From contig NC_056037.1 in the NCBI RefSeq assembly GCF_004379255.2, positions 9,868,902 through 9,932,901 of the forward strand: DNA of 64,000 nucleotides. Reading direction: 5' to 3'. The notes under the pieces are model-generated. The model was not told the DNA's origin, did no database searches, and was given only the letters and a program-made list of their open reading frames with translations. Positions 37,922-51,731 of this stretch are shown piece after piece; position 1 is the first letter of the stretch; every line of letters starts with the position of its first letter. Source of the stretch: Salvia splendens. Lineage: Eukaryota; Streptophyta; Magnoliopsida; Lamiales; Lamiaceae. The position numbers were made by a program, and so were the translations under genes.

Positions 37922-39699
37922 GGCCATCCACAGTGGCTCCGCGGACGACGGACGATGTGTCGTCCGCGCCCTACGCTTAGTCCGCGGACGAAGCGCGGAC
38001 GATAGTGCATCGTCCGCCCACTGTGGGTGCCGCGGACGATGCAACACGTTTTTGTTTTTTTTTTTAATTTGTCTATTTAAACCTCGATTGTAATTCTATT
38101 TTTCATACGAACATTTCTCGCATCTCTCATTTCTCTCATCTCTCACGTTTCTCCATCTCTCACAAACCAAAATGAACCACGACGACGACCGGAGTTCCTC
38201 GGAGGACGGTAGTCCGACCTTGACTCGAGCCTTAAATGCAGCCGTGCACGACGCAATGGCGGAATGCTTAGCCATAATGCAACGCGAGGAGGCAGCGGCG
38301 GCAGCGGTGGAGCAGATCCCTAGGCCTATTCGACGTCGGACGTTTGTCCGACGCGACCACGCCGCAGCTCATGAACTTCTACGTACAGACTATTTTGTCG
38401 AGCAACCATGGTGGGACCCAACTGTTTTCCGCCGCCGTTTTAGAATGCCTCGTTACCTTTTTCTCAGCATTGTCCAGACGTTACAGTCACGTGATGAATG
38501 CTTCCAGTATCGGGAAGATGACATCGACAGACCCGGACTTACGCTGTTGCAAAAGTGCACAGTTGCACTCCGCCAGTTGGCCTACGACACCAGCGCTGAC
38601 ATGTTCGACGAGTACCTCCATGTCGGGGATACAACAGGCCGCGAGTGCCTGAAGAGATTTTGTAGGGGAGTTGTGGAGGCCTACAACGACACATATTTGC
38701 AAAAGCCGACAGCTGTAGATTGCCAGGGCCTAATGAGAATGCACGAGACGGCGCACGACTTTCCTGGGATGCTAGGGAGCATCGACTGTATGCACTGGGC
38801 GTGGAAGAATTGTCCGACGGCGTGGAGACGCCAATTCACTAGTGGATACAAGGGCAGCCACCCGACGATGATCCTCGAAGTCGTCTCTGACCATCGGCTC
38901 TGGATCTGGCATGTTTACTTCGGTGTAGCCGGGTCGAACAACGACATCAACGTCCTCAACTCATCCACCCTCTTCACCGAGCAATGCAACGGCAACGGCC
39001 CGACCATCGAGTTCACCGCCAACAAGCGCCAATACCACATGGGGTACTACTTGGCCGATGGCATATACCCAAGGTGGCCTGTTTTTCTGAAGACGACCAG
39101 CTGCCCAATTGGTGAGAAGAGAGTTTTATTTGCGCAAAAGCAGGAGGCGGCGCAGAAGGATGTGGAGCGGGCATTTGGTGTGCTCCAAGCACGGTGGGCA
39201 ATAGTGAAAGGGCCGGGCCGGCTCTGGTTCAAGGAAGTCCTCGCCGATGTCATGTATGCGTGCATAATCTTGCACAACATGATAGTCGAACATGAAGGTG
39301 GGAGCATCACCGATTGGACCGATGACGAAAGTGCATGTAGCTCCTCCAGCACGGCGACCGAGTCCATCGCTCGAGGATTACTGACGGGCTTCAATGAGGT
39401 TCTATCTAGACAGGCCTCAATGCGCAACCAACACGACCATGTGCAGCTCATGAACGACATGGTTGAAGAAGTGTGGGCCCGTAACCGCCGTCGCTGAGTT
39501 TGCGTATTTTTTTAATCCGTATTGTAATGTATTAATTTTATAAATGAAATGAAGGTTTTTCCCAATTTTTGTAGTTATTTAAGTATTCAAATAGAAGAAA
39601 ATGCTTAGGGCGCCCCACTGCAGGCGGAAGGGCATGAGGATAAAATGCTGACTTGACGGTGCATAAGGCGGACTTTAGGGCGCCCCACTGTGGATGTTC
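37922..39699 (+). mobile_element. PIF/Harbinger DNA transposon with intact transposase
   Basis: 1778 bp with inverted ends ggccatccacagtgg... and ...ccactgtggatgttc, flanked by TAA (37919-37921 and 39700-39702). Subterminal GC-rich words (ccgcggacga, cgtccgc) lie at the left end; the right end has gggcgccccactg twice (near 39608 and 39678). The single coding gene is the 441-residue transposase. The second Myb-like protein that PIF/Pong elements need is absent, so help in trans would be required. Confidence 0.88.
38172..39497 (+). CDS. HARBI1-type DDE transposase, 441 aa, intact
   Basis: Uninterrupted intronless frame. An acidic Ser/Ala-rich start (residues 1-50) is followed by RRTFVRRDH and FRRRFRMPRYLF, then the helix-turn-helix-like region (LTLLQKCTVALRQLA...ADMFDEYL) and the DDE_Tnp_4 nuclease core. 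The catalytic residues appear as Asp205 (GSIDCMHW), Asp258 (GSNNDIN) and Glu332 (DVERAFG). The C-terminal MYACIILHNMIVE block and EEVWARNRRR end are typical of the family. The start ATG follows an about 100-base pyrimidine-rich leader with repeated catctctcat words. The family cuts and pastes the element at TAA/TTA sites. Whether it is expressed cannot be told. Confidence 0.92.
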   Translation: MNHDDDRSSSEDGSPTLTRALNAAVHDAMAECLAIMQREEAAAAAVEQIPRPIRRRTFVRRDHAAAHELLRTDYFVEQPWWDPTVFRRRFRMPRYLFLSIVQTLQSRDECFQYREDDIDRPGLTLLQKCTVALRQLAYDTSADMFDEYLHVGDTTGRECLKRFCRGVVEAYNDTYLQKPTAVDCQGLMRMHETAHDFPGMLGSIDCMHWAWKNCPTAWRRQFTSGYKGSHPTMILEVVSDHRLWIWHVYFGVAGSNNDINVLNSSTLFTEQCNGNGPTIEFTANKRQYHMGYYLADGIYPRWPVFLKTTSCPIGEKRVLFAQKQEAAQKDVERAFGVLQARWAIVKGPGRLWFKEVLADVMYACIILHNMIVEHEGGSITDWTDDESACSSSSTATESIARGLLTGFNEVLSRQASMRNQHDHVQLMNDMVEEVWARNRRR

Positions 39700-39702
39700 T
39701 AA

Positions 39703-42192
39703 TGGGATGTAAATGCAAGAACTTGGAATCCCAACGTGATGGTGAAGACCTATGTGTTAATATAATTTTTATTTTGCAATTTTATTTGTATATAATTTAA
39801 AATTTTTATAAAATAATAAGTACGAAAAATGTTATAAGCTGATGAAATTAGTTGTGGCTGGAAATGAGGTTGCCTTGTTGGTGACTGAAATAAATAATGT
39901 TCACGTGAAAAATTGATTGTGGCTAAAAATAGGGCTGGTTTATGGGTCGTTATTATGGATGCCTTGACCGCCTATCGGGATCAAACTAAAGTCGTACCAT
40001 ATTAAAATAAAATTTGACGGGAGATATCGTCCAATTTGTACATTGAAATCTAACAGTAATCAAAATATCGTAACACAAATTGGAGTTAGGAGATACTCAT
40101 TTATCTCATAAAAATAGTCTTCTTCATCCATTTTGGTCCGTCTCACAAAATCAGCTATTTCTATCTTTGGTATGTGCTTTCTCTCTTATGAGATTAGCTT
40201 CATTTCCGCTGACAATACTATAATTATTTTTTTTTCTTATCTCTTTTATATTTATTTGCTCCTAATTTTGTATTAAAACATGTACTATTATTTTAAAGTT
40301 TTTATTTTTGTAGAACAGATAAATAATACTCCATGATTTAGGAAATAGGAAAGTTGCATGCGTGCGAACAAGAATACAAACAATGCAGGAAAGAAGAAAG
40401 GGGAAAGATGGCTTTCAAGCTCCATTATGGATGTTTGCACGTGGGAGTGGGGTTGCCCTTTCTTTTCTCTAATACTATTTATACTTTTTACCTTTAATTT
40501 ATTATGGGTCAAACTCTTTTTTGTGAAATCATTTTATGTGTCAAAATCTACAAGAGGTCTCATTTTATTTTTGATTATCCTTTCAATTTTAAAGGCTACT
40601 TCTAATAAAAATGTTTTGTTGTGAGATCTAGATGATCTAAGCACAACTATCTACGAATAAAGAAATCATTCAACAATTTTTGATGGGGTGCATGCCAGGG
40701 GTGGAGTCAAACAACTTTTTAATAAAAATAATCTATATTTGAATTGAAGAGGATAATAAATAATTAAATCCAACTTTAACTTTTACGTAATTTATAAACT
40801 CATAATGACAATAACAATTCATGAGCTATCAAAAAATAATAATAATAATAATAATAACACTCCTATTAAAAAGAACTTAAATAAACGTCAATGAATAATA
40901 AGGTCATTCATTATCTACAGATTTTCAACTTAGCAAAGAAGGTACCAGGCCCACGCATCTATTGATTTTGCATTAATGAGCCTAATAAAAGTATTTATAT
41001 ATGTGAACATTCTTTTTGTAATGCAAAAGTGAAATATGTTAAAGTTTATTAATATTACTCCTTCCGTCCATAAAAAAGTACTATGAATATTTGTTTCGGC
41101 ACAAATTTAATGCATAATTGATAAAGTAAGAGGTAGAAAGAAAAAATAATTAAAGTATTGTTAGTGGACAATAAGTCTCACCTTATTAGAGAGAAAATAG
41201 TTTTTAAAATTAAAATGTTCATACTTTTCAGGGACAAACTAAAAAAATGTTCATACTTTTTAGGGATAGAATGAGTACTAAATTATGATATTATTCGTTA
41301 GTAAACATTAATTTGTCTTAATATAAATGGTAAATTTAGTTTTTGTGTAGTTTATGTGTTGATTTAAATTATTATTCCATATGACATTTAAAATATCGCG
41401 ATCTCAACATAAGTTCAATGTTAATTTTCTTTCTTGGCTCAAGGCTGCAAAAGAAATAGTAGATTTCTGTGGTACTCTTGCCTCAGCTCACTTCGTTTTC
41501 TTCTGCGTACATGCCCTTTTAATCTTTGTGATTGTCACGTGCAATAATCATATGAATTAGATCCTTAAACAAAATATAAGTCGTGGCAATAATCTGAATT
41601 AGATCCTTAAAATTGAACGGACTACATGATGCAAATCATAAAATTGATTTATTCATATATTCGGTATGTTAAGATTTTCAAATAGATGAATTAAAATAAA
41701 AAATGGCTGTTATTCTAAAGTTTTATTGTGCTATGGGTTATTGGGGATTTTTTTTATTTTCCTTTTGTAGATTTTTCACCTATTCATTTATTATGTAATT
41801 TGTATTTGGAGATTACCAAGTAAATTGGAGGCTATGAATAGAAATGTAGAATTACTAAAAAGGCAGGTGAATATGCACCGTAAAACTAAAAAACCAGCAT
41901 GTGCAACAAATTAGTTACTTTTTCCCTTTCTTTTATTTTTCTAATTCATAAATGTGATTTTCGTTACTTATCGCAGAGGAATTTCTCCATGTTAAGCAAC
42001 ATCGAAACATTGCAAAAATAGCATTATAGGAATTTTCCCATGTTGAAACAAATCAAGATTCAGGAGCCCTTTTATGTGTTTCCTCTTGAAAGGCGAAGGA
42101 TAAATATTGGCACTATATGTCTTTGAATATCAATCAAATCTCATCATTATTTGATTTGCTGTCACACGTTGTGTGTTTGATCTAGTAATTCA
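39703..42192. other. intergenic before RABB1, no gene seen
   Basis: AT-rich spacer with an (AAT)n microsatellite at about 40832-40857 and a MITE (separate entry). 40120-40240 has MITE-like words (cattttggtccgtctcacaaa). The final 200 bases should include the RABB1 promoter and leader; no firm TATA box was picked. Confidence 0.5.
41057..41280. mobile_element. Stowaway-like MITE
   Basis: Starts ctccttccgtccataaaaaagt and ends actttttagggatagaatgagta. The right end also holds an internal duplicate of the motif gttcatacttttcagggaca. TA precedes and TA closes the element. Confidence 0.65.
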
Positions 42193-43704
<1,512 letters not shown>

Positions 43705-45060
43705 AACTTTTTTGGAAAAAGTATGAAAATGACAAGCGTTTATCTTTATTTTCTTATGTTTCAAATAGTTCTACATATATTATCACCAATCTAGAGTTGC
43801 CTTGATCTACTTACTTTACAGAACAATGTTGATCCACATTCTAAAGCTGGTTGATGTGAAAACAAAGGATATTCCTCATCAAACTTTTCTGTATATGTTT
43901 TTTTATGGTTGAACTAGTTTATATGGTGATGAAAAATCGAATTTCAAATACATGTTTCATGTTAGAGGACGGTTGGGGGATTCACGACAGAAACAAGTTA
44001 AACAAATTTTTGATCAATTTAGATGATTATAGGGGATTAATAACACAAATAATTCATGTAAAGAATTAAAATCCTAAACATAAATTTTACCGAGTAGATA
44101 ATTTAACATTTTGATTCTCCAAAAAATCATAAATTGTTTACCGACTCTAAAACTCAACCACAGATTGTTCTTGAACTCAATATATGGTCTTTTATGAGGA
44201 CAAAATTGATCAAATGTAAATAAAATAACTTGATTTAGAAAACACATGAAATTTTTGCACGTGTTGTGATTTTTGAAAATCATAATTATGAAATCCCTAA
44301 AATTAAGTTCAAATAAATTTAGGCGTAAAGTAATGCGTATATCTCCTCACTCCTCTCCTCTCCTCTCCTCATCTCTATCGCACACATCAAGCCTAATTCT
44401 CGTCATGGTTGCGTGATCATTGATATAGAGACACGTATTTTTACAGGCGAGCTTCTACCGGACTTTTAGATTTTTCTCCGACTGAATTTTGTTTAACAAA
44501 AGGATAATGGTCAGCTCTTTATTTTCTCTTATCTTATTTTTTGTTTATTTTTATAAACCATACGTGTACGTGTCTATCGAATTTGCATTAGTGTGGAATT
44601 GGCTTGATTTCAGTAATTTTCTGGTTTGTATCCGAAATTTCTAATGCGTGGAGAGTTAGGCGTTCATTCCTGGTTTAATGTTACTGTAACGTAAGAAGAA
44701 ATCTGCAATGTACCCAAGTATTCACGTCATCTTGATAAGATTTTCGGTTTTAATCTGCACTGCCTCATTAATTCTTTAGTTTGTTTTATTATTTACCACT
44801 CTGGTTGTACTATTCGCTGCCATATATTTATCTAATGGTAATTGAATTGCTGTTATTAGTGTATTTCCTTTCTCTGTATGTGTGTTATTCATTTCTGGCA
44901 TTGATGCTACATCTTTCGATGGAGTCCAATTTGCAGGATTATCCCTCTTTTTAACTTACTAGATGCTCTAATATTTTAATGGTGTGTTCATTTAGAAACT
45001 ATGTGGGCATCTTTTAGGTTGATTTATGTAAACATTTTTTTTGCTCTATAGAGCTTCAGA
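43705..45060. other. RABB1 3' UTR and spacer; possible leader of the FPA-like locus
   Basis: About 150 bases after the RABB1 stop are likely 3' UTR. A pyrimidine-rich block at 44342-44390 (ctcctctcctctcctctcc) resembles a plant 5' UTR and could be the leader of the damaged FPA-like gene, followed by a leader intron up to the acceptor at 45060. No protein was recognised. Confidence 0.4.
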
Positions 45061-48000
45061 GATGGAAGAGGCAGACCTCGTAGGGATTACCCTTCAAGAT
45101 CAGAAGATAGATCCTACCATTGTCGAGAAAGTAATCCGCCATCAGGGCACCTCTGGGTTGGAAATCTTCCTCATAACTTAACTGAAAGTTATGTAGCTCA
45201 TGTCTTTTTACACCAGGCCGGAGCTATGCTTTTATTAATTATATAAGTAAAGAAGATGCCTATGATGCAATTAAAGAGCTTCAAGGTTTTGATATTGAAG
45301 GCAATCCACTTAGGATTGAGTATGCCAAGGTGGTTAGTTCTGTCAATCTTTGTCTTATTTTCTTCTCGTTCTGTATTGATGCCTTTCCTATGTTTAAGTA
45401 TATTACTTGCTCTGTTCTATGGAATCTATGGTTATTCAAGTTAGGGCGATTGTTATACTGCACTACAGAAGATTCAAAAATGCACACGTGGAGACTTGAA
45501 TCGTTGCACAATCAATTCCATCTCATTCTTGCACATCAGTTACTATTTAAAGGTTTTCACTCTCCTCAGCTGGCATTCCAAAATGAGAAGGAACAAAAAG
45601 TAGACAATTATACTTATGTAGTCTACTTGTTAATTACAGAGATTCTAATCCTCACTTTGTTCCACTCACTGCTTTCCAATTAATTAGCATAAGTTTTGCT
45701 CGCTCTTGCACAACATCTTACATCAAGTGCAATTACTCCAAGGTGCTGAATCAATGCTTCCCTCTTTGCACATGGATCTTTCCATCAAAACATGGATGCT
45801 TAGTGCCATTCTTGTGCGCCCTGCACTCCTAACAACACTGATTGGAAGTCCTCTTTTGTACATATTTGCATTAGATGAAAAAAGTTATGCAAGCAAAAAT
45901 AAGGCTTAAATATTGAACATATCCATTGCTTGCCAAGTAGTTGAGTTACTTCTTAGTTCTTACATATGGGCAGCCAGTCGCCAGAAAAACCAGACTTCAT
46001 ATCCTTGCTAATTGCTGTGAACTTGAATTGTACATGAATAGAGTTAGCATTTATCAGCAGGCCCCCTCCAAGGCACATATCTCCAGACATGTTCGAAAAG
46101 TTAAAACTAGTTGAACGGTGTAGGGTGACTGAATTTGCAGTTCCTGTCTTTGAACCATAATATGTCTCGTTTGTGGTCTTAATATGTCAAAGCTTTGCTA
46201 CACAGGCAACATTTTACACCATGGTGGACGTAAACAGCAAACTATGCACTTACTACGATGAACCTTCTATGGGTTTCTACTTCGCTGTTCAAATCAAGCA
46301 GGACAGTGCTCATATCAACACAATGCTAATATGCAACTTTAGACCCTCACAAATGCATATTAATCTTTGAACTTATTGTTCCGCACTGTTATTTCTGACC
46401 AAACACTGCAAGTTATATCCATTCGTGTATTTTGCAAAAAGGCCACTGTAACTCCATTGCATCAAACACCAAGCATATCATTATATGTTTTCTCACAGCT
46501 TGTACCTGTCAGCCAGTGATTTCATTAGAAGCACAAATCATTTTTCTCCAAAGGTGGAAAACAATGAAGATGGAGAAAACTGTCTGTATATCTCCAACGA
46601 GATAAGTCTAGGCCGTTCATTTTATAGAGCTAAATAACATATTTGGCTCATCATACACTTGTCTCTATGATATTAGTATATTTTTGGGAGAAGGTCATAT
46701 TATTCATGGTCCAGTATGCTTCATGGTCCAGTGTGTTGAGCTACATGTGTCCATGGAAAAGTCCAGCTGTCTGGTAAAATCTCATCCAAAGAAACATGAA
46801 GGTGTAAACTGTCACCATAGCTATACTCGGTATATAGCATTAGTGTCGTATGTGTGATAGGTACCAAGACTTCAGGATCTGGTCAAAGAGCTGATTATCA
46901 ATGAAACACAGTACCTATACAACTCACCTTCAAATGCATGCCCCATATCCAGCACATCTAGACTCCAACAATAAAGATAGAAATCGCATACAGCTAAAGT
47001 AAGCATGTGAGGTCAATGAATGAAAAAGTGAAATGCTCTCTTGAATCGAATGAACCATAAACCTATATATCTGTTTCTTGCTCTGACTGTGCTATAAGTA
47101 ATAAATAAAAGGCCACTGATAAACATTTCCTAATAATTATTCCAACTCCTAGCTTTTTGGATTTAGTTCAGTGACATGCTTTTCAGGCAAAATGTATGCA
47201 TAATGTAGTCGTGTGATTCTCTAAGTTGTTGGCAATAAGCAGAAGGCTGTATGGTAATTGCCTTTTCTGATTTCTGTGTCATGTGTAAATAATTTCTTCA
47301 GCTGAATCCAATTGATTTACCTTTTCTCAGTTCAGTGGAATTTGTGCTTTTTATATGTTTTTAATACTTTTGTTTGACAATATCGATAAAGCACTCTTTG
47401 AAATATCTTCTCAGCATTAATATTCTGCTATAAGGATACTGGTGAAGTTGGTTGCTTCATTTGCATGTAGTTCTTAGTTATGTAATATCTGCAGCGAGCC
47501 ATATTTATAAAAAAAAAACTTGATTAAGCAGATGAAAGACAATCAACCCTGCAGAACACATGTATACCTTTGAGATACTCCTCCACAAAACTTTCCCAAG
47601 CACACTTACTTTCATATCTTTCATAGGATCTAGCTAGTGAACATTGCATTGGTAAATACACGTTCAGTTTCTTGTGGTTGCAAAACTCAATATCAAACTA
47701 CTGGTTGAAGGCTTATATGTTGCTATTATGGTGAAACAATGTGAAATTATCTGTTTGTTCACATAACTGAATAGACTTTGTCCTGTATATTGTGTTTCTC
47801 AACGTTTTGAATCTTTTGATTTATTATCTACTTTTTTTTGAAGTGGAGTCGAGCTATCATGGCTCTTCTTTTTTCAGTTTTTATGCCACAGTGAAATTTC
47901 TTTCTTAGAATTCAGGCACTGCTTCTCTGGTGCAAAAAAGATACTGATAATAAGATTGTGGAATTTTGTTTTCAGTACTTACTCAATTTCTTCATCTCAA

Positions 48001-50555
48001 GTGTATATAATGTGAAGTTGTACTTACTCAATTTCTTCATCTCAAGTGTATATAATGTGAAGTTGTGAATTCTCTTGCTAATTTATTTAACAGTAAAACC
48101 TGATACTATGTCTTATTGGAGAAGAATCAGTGGACATTGATATGGAGAGGGAGAGAGAGAGAAGTTAGATGGATGGATTTTGAACAATTTAATTATAGAT
48201 TAGTGGTTGTGGAAGAAGCTCTGACTTTTCAAGTATGTAATTCAATAGTAGTAATGGAGTTCAAATTTGCAGGAAAAATCATTAGTTCCACCACGTGATG
48301 CAGATTATTACTCTGAGCGCGAACAGAGGGATAATCCATATCCCAGGGGACGAGGGTCTCCCTTTTCCTCGAGGGACTCAAGACTGCGTTACTCTAGTCC
48401 TGAGTTATCACATCACAGAAAATCCAAGATGAGTGACAAAAATGCAGAACCAAGTGAGGTCTTGTGGATTGGATATCCTGCTCAGCTGAAAGTAGATGAA
48501 TTTGTTTTGAGAAAGGCCTTTTCACCATTTGGTGACATTGAGAAGATAACTGCATTTCCAGGTCGCACTTATGCATTTGTTTATTTTAGAGATGTGATGG
48601 CAGCCTGCAATGCTAAAGAAACACTGCAGGGGAAATTATTTGGAAATCCCCGTGTAAATATTTGTTTTGCAAAGAATGACATTGGGCCATCAAACAGAGA
48701 GAGGTGCTCAAATGCTCCTCCTTCACCACACATTGGAAAACATGGACACACTGAATATTTTGGTGACTTATGGTCATATGTCCAGGGATCACAGCATCAC
48801 ATCTCCTAATGAGCCACATCTGGAATATGGTGATCGTAACACGAGGCATACTGATTCTTGGTCTGGGAGGAATAATATCCATGAACGGAGGAGATTCCCC
48901 GGGCAAGGGTCTGTGCTTGGGATGTCCACAGATATTTATGATGATCCCCATAGCCATCCAAGGAACATGAGAGCACATATTCGTGAATTCTCTCCTGAAG
49001 GTTATCCTCATCAAGGTCCTATCTATGATGATCCGTGGGATTTGCCTGAAGATGTCTCTCTCTTGCATGGGGTAAAAAAACTGAAGACCAACACATTTCC
49101 CACTGATAATGAGTTACCAGAATATCCACTTGTCTGATTTAGAGAAATTGAAACGAATGCCTTCTCGTAATATTTCTCAGTCTGGTCTCCTTGATAACAA
49201 TGACAGATCAAGACATTCAGGTTATAGACCAATTTCAAAGCGTTTGATGAACACTGGCCAACCATATGATGATTTTCAGGTTGCTCCTATGCCGATGCAT
49301 CCCCTTGATAGGAGAAAATTGACTCCTGATTCTCGTGAATCTTCCTCAAAAGAAGTGTGGAGGTGGGAGGGAATGATAGCTAAGGGAGGAACAACTGTTT
49401 GTCGTGCTCGCTGTTGGTAAACTGCCGGACATTGTCCTGTAAGTAGTAGCCTATCATAATCCTTTTCTAAACAGGTATCATTCCCCAAAGCTTTCAAGGT
49501 TTTATTTTGGCAGAAATTGTTGCAGAAACTATTTCACATTTATCGGGAATCTGTTGAGCACTCCGCTTATCAGATAGTAGACTTGATATGCTAGAAAGAT
49601 AAATAAGCACATCCAATATTTTCTCATTTGGACATTTTTTTCCATTGGAAACATAATAGAATCTAGAGGAGTATGGCTGCTCCGGAGAATTAATTGAAAC
49701 GATATGTGACTTTTACTATTTTATCATTTGTACTTGGATATAGCCCTTTCGTTACCTCTCTCAAGTCTCACCTTATGCTACCGGATTACTCATGCAATGA
49801 TTTTGAATGTTCAGGCCTGAAGTTCTTGATTGTACAGCGAGGACTAGCTTAGACATGCTTGCGAAGCATTACTATCAGGCGGCTAGTGCTTCGGCTGCCT
49901 TTTTCGCCCCAGCAAATGATCCTGACATTTCATATTACAATGAATTCATGAGCTATCTTGGGGAGAAGCAGCGTGCAGCAGTCGTAAAATTGGATGAAAG
50001 GAACACCTTATTTCTCGTACCTCCTTCAGAGTTCTCTGAGAAAGTTCTTAAACTACCAGGTAAAGTGTGCATCTCTGGTGTTGTCTTGAGGTTAGATCCT
50101 CCTGGTTCTAGCCATGGATTCCTTCCTCCAAACGAAAACCGAGAAACTCCATTTAACTCGTTCCAGAATGACTCGGTGTATCAGAATTCAGTCTCACCTT
50201 TGGGGCCTTACTTGCCGCCTCCACCACCTCTTATTAATGATATGCGGTCAGTTGATGCTCAGCTTCCGTCGTCTCTTCTCTTCTCGGGCAACAGAGACAA
50301 TTGAGTGGTGTATCGGGTTACCAGTCCCAGATGTCAACCGATTTCCCACCACAACAGTATGATCAAGTGCGGCAGTTGCTGCAGCAGTCCCCAAACTTAG
50401 TTGCATCGCAACGAGAGCCTCAGTTAAACCAGCAACAGCAGCTTCGAAAAGCCGGGCAAGATGATGCGGACACTGATCCACAGAAACGTTTGGAAGCAAC
50501 GCTGCATCTCGCCGCAGCTCTTATTCAGCAAATCCAGCAAGGGAAAGGTACCTGA
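45061..50555 (+). pseudogene. FPA: FPA-like (SPEN family) RNA-binding gene, frameshifted
   Basis: FPA-type proteins bind RNA and control alternative poly(A)-site choice, affecting flowering time; they carry RRM repeats and a C-terminal SPOC domain. Visible in order: RRM1 at 45150-45333 (GHLWVGNLPHNL...SYAFINYI), an intron of about 2.94 kb, RRM2 at 48440-48670 (EPSEVLWIGYPAQLKVDE, YAFVYFRDVMAAC, GKLFGNPRVNI), linker (DDPWDLPEDV, KKLKTNTFP), and SPOC (WRWEGMIAKGGT, VCRARC; then from 49815 LDCTARTSLDMLAKHYYQA, YNEFMSYLGEKQRAAV, LFLVPPSEFSEKVLK). Lesions: a short deletion in RRM1 with frame change near 45215, frameshifts near 48762 and 49131, loss of about 7 bases near 49412, and a frameshift near 50285. 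No starting ATG in the expected position was found. Probably a pseudogene; assembly errors are a less likely alternative. Confidence 0.85.
47975..48064. repeat. 45-bp tandem duplication in the FPA-like intron
   Basis: gtacttactcaatttcttca... occurs at 47975 and again at 48020, each copy ending ataatgtgaagtt. The copies are identical over 45 bases, so the event is recent or the copies were homogenised. Confidence 0.9.
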
Positions 50556-51038
50556 AAGATCGAAATCATTGGTGTGGAGCTGTGCTATTGCATTCTGAGC
50601 GATAATCGAAAACCGGCTCTCTGTTTTGCCTTGTTGGCCTCTTCTTGTACTTTTTATGGATTGTTATGTAACAGTAGATTTGTGTGGAACAATATGGATA
50701 AAGGCATCTGTGCTTTACACATTCACTCCTGAAATTGGCTTTGGGTATTTTGTATTACTAATTAGTGTTCTTGCTAAGCAGATGGATTTGGATTATACAC
50801 CTCAAATTTTATCTCCCGTTGATGCCTTTCATGTTGTGTGTTTGTAGTTTACATCCAGTGTGTACAATCTTGCAAGGCTAGGAATATACAGGTTGATACT
50901 GAAGCACAGTCGATTTGTAGGGGATCATATCAAATCACTCTACATTTTATTTCCATGAAATCATGTTTTTACATGATGAACAAAACTCAAATGTTCATGC
51001 TCCAAAAACTGAGATGATTTATGATAAATCTAAGAGTG
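50556..51038. other. 3' region of the FPA-like locus and spacer
   Basis: About 480 bases between two convergent damaged genes. Likely the 3' UTR of the FPA-like gene on the left and of the NifU-like gene on the right; nothing else recognised. Confidence 0.5.
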
Positions 51039-51731
51039 TCAAAAGTTTGCAGGGCTATCATCAAGCTGCTTCTCATCTTCTATATCCACCTCCAATATTT
51101 CCTGATATTGATATAAGAGAAGCCCAGAAATAAGCTTAGTAGGATATTCAAATGTTAACACACAGAAAGTGGATTGAGCAGCACTTACAGGTATTCTCTG
51201 CTTCAAGTAATTCCCCAACCTAGCCAAAACCGTGGAACGTTTGTGCCAAAATCGTCCGCTGAGCCTGATCTTCACATAGGGTCCGACCATCCAATTCCGC
51301 AAGTTCCACTTTTCCTATCCAATCCACATTATCAGATACTACACATTGAAAAATTCATGGTGACAGTTGAGAAGTAGTATCACCTGTTATGTTAAGTGAA
51401 GTGTCAAAGAGCTGTCCCAGCTGCAACATATTAATCAAAGTGTGAGTGAGGCCAATGCAGGGAGTGAGAGTTGCGAAGATGAACTTGCCTCTGTTTTAGC
51501 ATCCATGAGGACTTGCTCAATATTATCCTCTGTCAAATCTAGTGGTGCAGATGAGGCTGAGATTGCAGCACTAGGGAACCTCCGCCTCGAGTTTCTGAGC
51601 TGGGTCGTTGCGGTTTGATTCTTCAACTGTAACAGTGCAGGTGCGGAGAAGAGATTGGATGCGAGATGATGTGAGGAAGGTGGAAGCTTTGATGTGGGAA
51701 AGAGGCTGCTATGGAAAAGTTTCAGTGGCAT
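51039..51731 (-). pseudogene. plastid-targeted NifU-like domain protein with a 4-base insertion
   Basis: Minus-strand exons: 51731-51489, 51420-51384, 51308-51189, 51101-51039. The N-terminus (about 60 residues, Ser/Leu/Arg-rich, few acids) looks like a chloroplast transit peptide. The following text, LTEDNIEQVLMDAK...LDTSLNITG-like...VELAELDG...PYVKIRL...NYLKQRIPEILEV, follows the layout of the NifU C-terminal domain (LTxENVExVL, VELVELDGPxVKxRL, IPEIxEV). The CxxC iron-sulphur site is replaced by a GRFWHKRST stretch, so it should not carry a cluster. Exon 3 is 120 bases; frame continuity needs 116, and the surplus is tcgg inside the VELAELDG/GPY junction near 51285. Intron 1 has a GC donor. 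Function unknown to me; the copy is broken unless the insertion is a sequencing error. Confidence 0.65.

Noticed and set aside
39047..39460. 137-codon minus-strand frame in the Harbinger element
   Set aside because: Antisense to the intact transposase core; composition follows the plus-strand codons.
48613..49068. 151-codon minus-strand frame in the FPA-like locus
   Set aside because: It is antisense to clearly FPA-like plus-strand codons, with no recognisable domain.
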